A stretch of 64,000 nucleotides of DNA from Omphiscola glabra (lineage: Eukaryota > Mollusca > Gastropoda > Lymnaeidae). Positions within the stretch are counted from its first letter, which is position 1. The number at the start of each line of letters is the position of its first letter. The stretch spans positions 7,201,284 to 7,265,283 of the forward strand of contig OZ024808.1 in the NCBI GenBank assembly GCA_964017045.1, written 5' to 3'. The translations under genes were made by a program, and so were the position numbers. The notes beneath the pieces were generated by a model. It worked only from the letters and a program-made list of their open reading frames with translations. It did no database searches and was not told the DNA's origin. Of this stretch, positions 36,886 through 48,800 are shown piece by piece.

Positions 36886-39800
36886 ATGTTGAAAATATCC
36901 TCATCTTATGTTTTATTTTGTCTCTTGATACTGTCAAAGAGGTGAGTAGTTCAATAAAATCGTTATAGTTTGGGTAAATCGGTCATGCCGAGTCATGCAT
37001 TCTCAAAATCTTCAAAATCCTGTTCTGCCCCAGTGTCTGCTGTCTGGGAGATGTCAGTTTAGTGTTCTGTATGTGTAGTGTAGTGATAGGCCTAATAGAC
37101 TACTTCTAAAGGCAAGTGATTGTGAAAGTAACATATCCTCAATTAAATAACATAGACAATTTTAAGTTAGTTGACAGTCTGTTTTTAGTAAATGTTGGGG
37201 TTGGCTCGGTAACTTTTTTCTTTGGTGTAGGTATAGGCAGGCTGGAACATTGGATTTCCTTTTAATTTAAACAGTGTGGTCGTGGTGGAAGAGTGGAAGG
37301 TAATCTTTCAGACTGAGTTAGGTATAGAAGTACAATGACAATGAATTTGATGACTTTGGTATATGTCCATCTCAATATCACACCTCTACCCTGTGCCATA
37401 AATATAATAATTAATAATGCTATTATTATATTATTTTAATCATTGAGCCAATACAAAATGCTACTACAATTAACTTACATCAAATTAATCTTATCATATT
37501 ACTACCTAACTCCACTTTAAAGATGCATGCTATATGATGCCTTTAGCCTTTAGTATATCAATCTATGGCATTCCACATACAACTTTTGCATTTTTTTTAC
37601 CTCTCAACAATTAATGAATTGTTCTCCATTTCCAGCAATAAATTTTTTGTCAGATTCTGCCACTTTTCTATGGTTTTTTACATTGTTCAATGTAAGACTT
37701 TCAAGATTTCATCTAGTGTCATAATTTGATCATGGAGGACAAATTATTATGAAGTTTGTAGACCAACTAAATTTTGATTACCCATCTGTCAGCACATTTT
37801 GACTATTGTTTGTCATTGAATTCCATATATTAAGATTTAACTTGACAGTTTCTTTAACTTGTGAAAGAAATTTACACCTTTTTTTTTTCCCCATGTTGAC
37901 TTAGAACTCTGCCTGATGAAATTGAAAGTAGCTCTACCACTCAAGTGCTGGATAATGCTCAGACAAATGAGCTGACTGGAGTAACACAGCTGAAGGATAA
38001 TGAAAAACAACTTCAAAGTGAGCAATTTACAGAGGCATCCATATCACCACTGGTAAGTTTGGGTTTAAATCTTGGAATATCTACAGATACAATTATGTTT
38101 TATATACTTAATATTCTATGAAATAAAATAAGTGCTAAACATATTGACTTTCTCTTATAATTTTTGTTTAAAATTTCCATGATGTGATTATGCGAGCAAC
38201 AGTCATATATCTGATAAATACTTAACTGTTTGTGCACTTTAGTACCAGTATACCTAAATTACTTAAATATGATTTCTAAAACAAATCACATTTAATTTAA
38301 AGCAAAAAATATTGTTAGATCCAATAGAATTTGGTAAACGAATTAATAATTCATCATACAATACTTTTTCTCGATGACAACTAAAAAAATTACATTTATT
38401 AAAATATGTTTATGTAGCTTCACCAAAAGTCATTCCAATTTATATTCTGTGTATATTTGATATCATTTTTCAGCCCCCGTATCCATCGGCTACTGATGAA
38501 GAAGATATTTTAAAACCCACACAGACCGTAGACCGCATTGTGGTGGTCCCCGGTGGCGCAGGGGGTGCTGCAGCCCCAGTGGTCTTACCGTTTACCGAGG
38601 ATATAATAAATGAGGAGTATCCTGCTGCTATGACATCTGATACAGCTGATTCAACACTGGTGAGTTATGAACTATAATTATCTTTAGGGGATACTCAGTC
38701 TCCATAGGCGCTGAAGGGATTATTGGTTGTCATCTAACTCTTTATTCTGCTTTCCAAGACCTCTTTCTTTCCATAAAAATCAATTTGATAACACTGCAAT
38801 ACATATTATATGACTGGCTAGTGCCCACCAAACAGTAGCGGCCGCAATGCGTGAACTTCTCATCTCCTAGAGTTACTTGACACAGCATGTAATCAAATTT
38901 TCAAGCCCCTAAACTATGTTAACAGACCTGTTTACTCTTACGATTTTCTTCTTCTATATTTTGAGGGCCCACAATCAATGAATTAATCATTCTGGATCCT
39001 ATTTTGGCGTACGATTATGAGGCGTATACATTATATATAATGTATGTTTATTTTTTTTACTATTAAGATAGTGTATTGAAAGATTTTGTGATGATATTGT
39101 ACGACTTTAAGAGTTTGTGGGTAAACAGGTCTGTGTTAATATTCTTTTACACTGCATATAACAGCATATTTAGATTGAGACTATTTCCATACAACAAAAG
39201 AAAATCTACGCACCAAATAGCAGTTTGTTTTATTTTTAAGATAGTGGTGAAATCAGCGCCATCTGGTAGCCTTGGTGACATTGTCACATGGGCACATAGA
39301 GAATTATGTGTTTTGATGAGTGAACGGTCAGATGAGAGTTGTACAACCATGACAACATAGCACACACAAACAAGTGAAGAGATTTCTTAGGGTTATATTA
39401 ATCATTTAAATCACACTGGACAACATCTTCAGTCCCCATGCTTTGATTTGAGACAGTTTTAGTAGTAATGCTTTATTTTTGGGTAATAAAACTGTAGGAG
39501 GTTACTTTAGTTATCAGTACCCGGTCATTGGAAAGCTCTAAAAAATCTCTGGGGTTTGCGATAATAATTGAATTGTATGTAACCAAATGTTGGCAAATAT
39601 TTCCAAAGTTATCCTTCATTTTCCATGTCCCTCCTCCCAATGCCATATGGATATCTTTTATGGATATCTGTTTATATCTAATTACCAGAACAGTTTTTTT
39701 TTTGTTAAACCTTTTGAGATAACTACTGCTATGTTTGGACATAAAACATTGGAAAAGCTGATGTGATTTTTTTTACAATTCGAAAGACCTTGAATAGTTA

Positions 39801-42800
39801 CTCATATAGTTATTGTGCTGTTGGTATTTCATTATTTGTCTCACTGATTTAAAGGCTGTGTACAAAACTATTCTCTATTTGAAACTGAATGGATTCATTG
39901 ACTTGGTTATGGTGTGGGGATGAAGTGGGGTGGGGTGGGGAAGAGTTCAGTTCTCTGGGAATGTTTACTCTTAGTATTGATACCAGGTGCCATTATGATC
40001 CAACCCCAGTTACAGTGTGCTGGGAACTTAACCCTGTAGGGCATAAGACTCTGTGAACAGAAGTGTGTCTGTGAGCTAAGTTGACAGGGCCACCATCTGT
40101 GACTGGATCCATAATTCCTGGTGGGGGCTGTGCGTGTGTGTGTGGTGTTGATAGTGGTCCAGAGCTAATGCAGTTAAACACACAGATTTGAGGACATATT
40201 TGATCAGCCTGATGTATGTCTTATACTGTTGTCTTAAACCCAAGTGGTCTTACACCCTTGTGATCTTATACTGTTGTCGTATACCCCTTGTGGCCTTATG
40301 CTATTGTCTTATACCCTTGTGGACTTATACTCTTGTAGTCTTAGTCTTAAACTCTTGTCTTATACTCATGTCTTATACTCTTGTGGTCTTATACTTCTTT
40401 TATCACTAAGCTGCTAAGAAAAGGTGATGGGGGCTCCATAGAAATCCTAGCTTTTACGAATCAATGCGTTATACTAACACTGACTTATTTCTCTCTATGT
40501 TCATACTCTTTTCACACTTCCTTCATATTTTAAAGCAGTGATTCTCAACCTTCCTAATGCCGCGACCCTTTAATTCAGTTCCTTATGTAGTGGCGACTCC
40601 CAAACACATATTTATTTTTGTTGCCACTTCATAACTGTAGAGTATATTTGTTTTCCGATGGTCTTATGCGACCCTCGGGGAAAGGGTCGTTCGACCCCCG
40701 TCGCGACCCACAGGTTGAGAACCGCTGTTTTAAAGCATTACAAATCATTACTAGCTTTGGGCTTCCTACCCCCCCCCCCCCCACTCATCAATTCCTTTGA
40801 ATGTTGTTTGTCAGCATAATGCATTAGGTGCTCCACTTCTCTGGACACCATTTGATAACAGATGGCACATCATGTACACTGTACACCTACCTCCCCACAC
40901 CTTAACCACCGAGCGGGCCCCCCCCCCCAATTCGCTATAAAGAAATGAAAAATCCCAACCCCCCTCTCTCTCAATTTATAGAAATGAAACTTTCATTTGA
41001 CTAGTGGGATTTACTACCATTGATGTCTAGTGGCTGTGAGTGACTGGCTTGCCACAGGGCATCACTTGGCAGTCTCTCTGCAATGGGTCCAGGTCTTACC
41101 CTGGCCCTGGCCCTCATCAAACTTTGACATTTTCTTTTTGAACGCCACAGTTTCTAAAGGTCTGTTGGCCATGTTTACACGCCAGTTCAGTTCATCAGAC
41201 TATAGTTTCTAAAGGTCTGTTGGCCATGTTTACACGCCAGTTCAGTTCATCAGACTATAGTTTCTAAAGGTCTGTTGGCCATGTTTACACGCCAGTTCAG
41301 TTCATCAGACTGTAGTTTCTAAAGGTCTGTTGGCCATGTTTACACGCCAGTTCAGTTCATCAGACTATAGTTTCTAAAGGTCTGTTGGCCATGTTTACAC
41401 GCCAGTTCAGTTCATCAGACTATAGTTTCTAAAGGTCTGTTGGCCATGTTTACACGCCAGTTCAGTTCATCAGACCATAGTTTCTAAAGGTCTGTTGGCC
41501 ATGTTTACACGCCAGTTCAGTTCATCAGACCATAGTTTCTAAAGGTCTGTTGGCCATGTTTACACGCCAGTTCAGTTCATCAGACCATAGTTTCTAAAGG
41601 TCTGTTGGCCATGTTTACACGCCAGTTCAGTTCATCAGGCTATAGTTTCTAAAAGGTCTGTTGGCCATGTTTACACGCCAGTTCAGTTCATCAGATTAGT
41701 TTTAATCTAAGGAATGATTTCCCCCTTACACTGCTTGTTTTATTGATTACATGTACAGTCTGTTTCCAAGCTTATGTCCAAACAATTAGGTCCCAAACTA
41801 CATGTACATTTTAACTGTCTAAAACACAAGTATTATTATCAAGTTCCCACGTGATACCTTCAGAATAGTCTTATTTTGTGAAATCAGTTCTTACCAAGGC
41901 TACCAAATACCATTTTTATGGTTTAATTTGCGTCTGTGTCTGTGTGGGGGATGCAAGCTTGAGGAGGGTGTTTAAAAAGGATTGAGAGTCACCGCACTAA
42001 CACCCCCAAAATTTTTCACCAGCCAATGGATAGTGAGTCCTGTAAAGGGATTAGAAGCTTAGTCAGCAGTGGATCAAACTGATTGAAAACGCTGGGTGAG
42101 GATGTAGAGTGTTGGGGGAATCAACATGTTACATCTGTTATCATCATTTAAAAAAACAAAAAAAATCTGCTCTTCTACATCTTGAGATTATCCCAGTCAA
42201 AACAGCCCGGGCGGTGCCCTCCAACCCAAACCCGTTTATTTCCGACCCCCCCCCCCACGACGTTTCAGAGTTTGATAACAGTAGGGTTACGTGGTTAACT
42301 TGTTTGAGATCCACTCCGTAACGGAAGACTCGCCAAACACCGCAGAGCACACGGGCAGATCAATTAAAAGCGCCCAGTGTTGTTACCAACTGACCACCAG
42401 CGGTTTCACTGGAGGACTTTGTGGTGGTTATGACACAAAGCCGAGGGGCGTGCATTATTCATCTTACTGGTATTGATCCTGTCGGACGTTTTAAATGTGA
42501 AATACATTATCGTATAGCCAAAGACAACTGTCATGGGAGGACACGGGGGGGGGGGGGCGTGACACCAAATATCATGCACAGGGTTTCAGTGGGTTGGTCG
42601 TGTACACGTCATCATGACACACTGCATTCCAAGACCACCAGTTATTCCTACAAAACGATAACTATGACGATAACGGTGACGGGGTTGGACACAATCCCAC
42701 AAATAAGCGTTGTATGCGTGTACTTAGTAGAATAAAGCAAGGCAGTCAAATCAAACAAGACAGTCAAATCAAACAAGACAGTCAAATCAAACAAGACAGT

Positions 42801-45800
42801 CAAATCAAACAAGACAGTCAAATCAAACAAGACAGTCAAATCAAACAAGACAGTCAAATCAAACAAGACAGTCAAATCAAACAAGACAGTTAAATCAAAC
42901 AAGACAGTTACATCAAACAAGACAGTTACATCAAACAAGACAGTTATATCAAACAAGACATTTAAATCAAACAAGACAGTTAAATAAGTTAATTTAAAAC
43001 TGCCCCCCCCCCCCTTTTCACACACATCGTTCGCATAATCTTATATGTAAACCCCAAAATTGCCGCCCGGGGCGGTGGTCCCCACCCCACTCCCTAGGTT
43101 CGCCACTCCATCGTTTCTCGTAGACGGGCGGGTGCCAACGACTCAGATCCGATTACTGAAATAGCAAGCCCGCTTAAAACTGATTTGAGCGCTTGGGCCA
43201 GCTTGAGAATATTGCTCTACACCCTTGTTGATTTTAGTCGATGGTGTATGCAGGGAAGTATCTCTCCCATTGAGTTTTATTTGAGTGTCTTGTTAGAAAT
43301 TAACTCCCGTGTTAGGAAATAATTTGGGTATGCGCGGACGGAGGTCAACTGAAGGGGAGTGGGGAGAGGGGGAACGCAGGGTCACCTGGCGGTGAACTTA
43401 AATGGAACAAGGACGGAACAACTGAGCTGACCCGCGGGGACGTTTTCACGTCATGGTAAATAGTTCCCAAACACGCCCCCCCCCCCCGGGGGGGGGGGGG
43501 GGGAATGCGGTGCTGACCTTTCACTGGCGGTGACGTTTTGTCCTGGACACGAGCTTAGGCATTTGCAGGTAGGCGAATTCTGAAGGATGAGGCATCCCGT
43601 GTGTCAAGGCCTGTGTGACTGAAGGATGAGGCATCCCGTGTGTCAAGCCTGTGTGACTGAAGGATGAGGCATTCCGTGTGTCAAGGCCTGTGTGACTGAA
43701 GGATTAGGCATCCCGTGTGTCAAGGCCTGTGTGACTGAAGGATGAGGCATCCCGTGTGTCGAGCCTGTGTGACTGAAGGATGAGGCATCCCGTGTGTCAC
43801 GCCTGTGTGACTGAAGGATGAGGCATCCCGTGTGTCAAGGCCTGCGTGACTGAAGGATGAGGCATCCCGTGTGTCAAGGCCTGTGTGACGATTAAGTTCT
43901 AAAACACTGGTTACTACAAATGGCAAGCGATCACGGCTTAGCGTGACCAGTCCTGAGCGTGACATGACTTACAGGCGAAGATTTCAGAAGTGCCATCTCT
44001 ACAAATGGCAAGCTGTCATGGCGTAGCGCGACAATTCTTAATATAAAACATCAGACAATTCTTAACTTTGTCTTCCGTCAATATCAAACATCAGACTATA
44101 AAATACAAAACACTGCAATGAACAATACAAGCCGATGGACAATACAAGCCGATGGATAATACAAGCCAATGGACAATACAAGCCAATGGACAACACAAGC
44201 CAATGGACAACACAAGCCATTGGACAATACAAGCCAATGGACAACACAAGCCATTGGACAACGCAAGCCAATGGACAACACAAGCCAATGGACAACACAA
44301 GCCATTGGACAATACAAGCCAATGGACAACACAAGCCAATGGACAACACAAGCCAATGGACAACACAAGCCAATGGACAACGCAAGCCAATGGACAACGC
44401 AAGCCAATGGACAATACAAGACAATGGACAATACAAGACAATGGATAATACAAGCCAATGGACAATACAAGCCAATGGACAATACAAGCCAATGGACAAT
44501 ACAAGCCAATGGACAATACAAGCCAATGGACAATACAAGCCAATGGACAATACAAGCCAATGGACAATACAAGCCAATGGACAATACAAGCCAACGGACA
44601 ATACAAGCCAATTGACAATACAAGCCAATGGACAACGCAAGCCAATGGACAATGCAAGCCAATGGACAACGCAAGCCAATGGACAATACAAGACAATGGA
44701 CAATACAAGACAATGGACAATACAAGCCAATGGACAATACAAGCCAATGGACAAGACAAGCCAATGGACAATACAAGCCAATGGACAATACAAGCCAATG
44801 GACAATACAAGCCAATGGACAATACAAGCCAACGGACAATACAAGCCAACGGACAATACAAGCCAACGGACAATACAAGCCAACGGACAATACAAGCCAA
44901 CGGACAATACAAGCCAATGGACAACACAAGCCAATGGACAATACAAGCCAATGGACAACACAAGCCAATGGACAACACAAGCCAATTGACAACACAAGCC
45001 AATGGACAACACAAGCCAATGGACAATACAAGCCAATGGACAACACAAGCCAATGGACAATACAAGCCAATGGACAACACAAGCCAATGGACAACACAAG
45101 CCAATGTACAATACAAGCCAATGGACAATACAAGCCATTGGACAACACAAGCCAATGGACAATACAAGCCAATGGACAATACAAGCCAATGGACAACACA
45201 AGACAATGGACAATACAAGCCAATGGACAATACAAGCCAATGGACAAACAAGCCAATGGACATTACAAGCAAATGGACAATACAAGCCAATGGACAAACT
45301 AGCCAATGGACAATACAAGCCAATGGACAATACAAGCCAATGGACAATGCAAGCCAATGGACAATACAAGCCAATGGACAATGCAAGCCAATGGACAATA
45401 CAAGCCAATGGACAATGCAAGCCAATGGACAATACAAGCCAATGGACAATGCAAGCCAATGGACAATGCAAGCCAATGGACAATACAAGCCAATGGACAA
45501 TACAAGCCAATGGACAATACAAGCCATTGGACAATACAAGCCAATGGACAATACAAGCCAATATACATCGATGCAGTGGTTCAATGAAAATGGCACTGTG
45601 TGTTACATCGGCGTGGAACTGAGTGGTCTTACTGATCAGTGGCGTAGCTAGAGACAGTGCCACCCAGGGCGGGACAAGAATTTAGGTGTACCCGTATGGC
45701 GGCGTTATTTAAAAAATATGTATTTTTTCTGTGGACGGGTCTGGTGGGGCGGCAAAGTGGTCGTCCCGCCCCGGGCGGCGCTGTTTCTAGCCACGCCAAT

Positions 45801-48800
45801 GATCATAAATTAGTGTGATAGATTCCCCCTCCCAAGGTCACACAGTGTGTCAGGACCAATACGGTTCACCCCAAGGTCACAAAAGGTGTCAGGACCACTA
45901 CGATTTACCGTTAATCTTTACTTAGGGAGCGATAAATTAAGGGAAACCCCGTTACGTTACGTTATTTGTGGAATATGAGGGCGAAAAGGTTAAAGCATTT
46001 TGCATTGGTCGACATAATAGAGGGCAGACCACATTGTCACTGGGACATCTTGTCTAGAGGGCAGCCCACATTGCCTTTGTCTCTGGGACAGCTTGTCTAG
46101 AGGGCATCCGACATTGCCATTGTGACATCTTGTCTAGAGGGCAGCCCACGTTGTCACTGGGACATCTTGTTTAGAGGGCAGTCCACGTTGTAATTGTCAC
46201 TGAGACATCTTGTCTAGAGGGCAGCCCACGTTGCCATTGTCACTGGGACATCTCGTCTAGAGGGCAGCCCACATTGCCATTGTCACTGGGACATCTCGTC
46301 TAGAGGACAGCCCACATTGCCATTGTCACTGGGACATCTCGTCTAGAGGGCAGCCCACGTTGCCAATGCCCCTGGGACATCTCGTCTATAGGGCAGCCCA
46401 CATTGGCACCGGGACATCTCGTCTAGAGGGCAGCCCACATTGCCATTGTCACTGGGACATCTCGTCTAGAGGACAGTCTACGTTGCCAATGCCCCTGGGA
46501 CATCTTGTCTAGAGGGCAGCCCACATTGCCATTGTCACTGGGACATCTCGTCTAGAGGGCAGCCCACATTGCCATTGTCACTGGGACATCTTGTTTAGAG
46601 GGCAGTCCACGTTGTAATTGTCACTGAGACATCTTGTCTAGAGGGCAGCCCACATTGCCATTGTCACTGGGACATCTCGTCTAGAGGGCAGCCCACATTG
46701 TCATTGTCAAGGGGAAATCTTGTATTGTAATTGTAACATTGTTGTATAGGGAGCAGCCCACATTAAACTTGCCACCGTGACTGTATCTTTGTAAGATCTC
46801 GTCCTGTGGTAACGCTGTGTAGATTCGGGGCTAGGGTTTACCACACCGTAGCACCACAGTGATACGTCTCGTTACGTTACTGGTACCACGTCATGCTTCC
46901 TGTTTCCACCCCCCTCCCCCCAACACGCACACGTTGGACCTGGTATGTTTGTTTTCATTTTGCCCGTTCCAAGGCCTTGTATACTTACTTGCAGACGAGC
47001 CGTGGCCCACATTCCCATTTTAAGAGCCCACTCTCACTGACCGACTTGGAACAACGTCTGTCTCCAATACGCAAAGACGTACCAAATTAATTTGTTTTGA
47101 AATGTTAACTACATGATGTATTTATTTTTTTTTTAAATGGGATCCAAATGTAGGCCAATGTCTGGGGAAGCCATGTAAGGAAATATTATGATTTCGAATT
47201 TTAATATGGCCAGGGCACATAACGTCAGTGTTACCCACTGTGTGGAACCAACAAGAAGGGACAGTGTTTTTTATTTCGTCTTGCTGCGTTTTAATTGTGT
47301 ATGATCAGAGACAGGAGAATTTAAACACTTAATAGAATGTCATACAAAAAATTCATACATGCATAAACAAACGAATTAAAAGGTTCATGCCTTAATCTTC
47401 AAGGTCTTATGATTTAAAAATACATAAATATCTTCAAGGGTTTAACTAAAAATGTATATAAACAGACACATTTTTGTCCATAAAACATGCATGTTCGTGA
47501 ACATTGTGGAGTTTCGAGGTTTGTCAGCCCTGCATGGGTGCGTAGAGTTGTCAAACCTGCATGGTTGCGTAGAGTTGTCAGCCTTGCATGGGCGCATATA
47601 GTTGTCGTTTTGGCTGCCCAGACTCTGTGATGATCTGGACGGTTACCGGAAATTTGATCGAACGAAATTTCGTCGACAGAAAATTGATCGACGGAAATTT
47701 GATCAAACGGAAATTTGGTCGAATCTTTTTTTCAGTTCACACGTTAAAATTTTCGTCAAATTTCTTTTTGAATGGACTATACTATACAGTAAAACAAAAT
47801 AATGCGTTCCAAAAGAAATTTGACGCACAATTTTAACGTGTAAACTAAAAAAAAAATATTCGACCAAATTTCCCTTCGATCAAATTTCCGGATACGGATC
47901 TGGACTGCTGCTCTGATAAATGAACATGATCCCACATGATCTGGTGTGATAACCTGTCAACACAACTCTCGTTGAGCTATTGCCGCCAAAGTGGGCACCG
48001 TACACATATCTCGGACACATATCTCCTCTATACGGCAGTACATCTCCACCTTTATTATTGAAGTCTTCTATGCATCGCCACGCCCAGCACATATGTATTG
48101 ACATAATTGGGGGCTCGGCCTATTCACGTTGGAACGAAGGACAACATTCATATATTGTATATGCATTGAAAAAAAATGGTTGGGTGGGGGGTGGGGGTCA
48201 CCAAAGTAGATAACTGATCCTTGGCAATACGCCTTACCGTCTGACACCACTGTATTCAATAGCATATACATTCTAGCAAAGTGGTTCTTAACCTTTCTAA
48301 TGCCGCGACCCTTTAATACAGCCCCCCCCCCCCCCCAACACAAGAGTATTTTCGTTGCTACTTCATAACTTTAGAGTAAATGTGTTTTCCGATGGTCTTA
48401 GGCGACCCCTGTGAAAGAATCAAACGACCCCCAAATGGGTAGAGACCCACAGGTTGAGAACCGCTGTTCTAGCATTTCTAACATTTTAACAGTTAAGGGT
48501 CAAAGGTTATGAAATTTTTCTCCACCCCACCTTCCTTCCTCTTAACACATACACACACCCACCCACCGTCTGGTCACATTGTTCTGTCGGGGTTCAATCA
48601 AGAACAGTTATTAGTTATTGAATCCCCCATTGCATACGACCATGTTGTTGTCTCCCTTGATAAGACCGCGATGCTTGTCTCCCCTCCCATGGGACCTGCT
48701 GGTCTACTCTATATTTAGTCAACCACCTGTTCTCTAATCAAATGATCTCCCGCACACGAGTATCCTGGTTTAGAGGTTCTGCCATTGGGCCACGTCATCT

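Noticed and set aside
41143..41698. CRISPR array
   Set aside because: Units are head-to-tail with no unique spacers, and the genome is eukaryotic.
44062..45663. Very long open frames on both strands (up to 533 codons) as repeat-protein genes
   Set aside because: They come from a stop-free 17-bp unit that cycles through all frames; no start context, introns or non-repeat domain.
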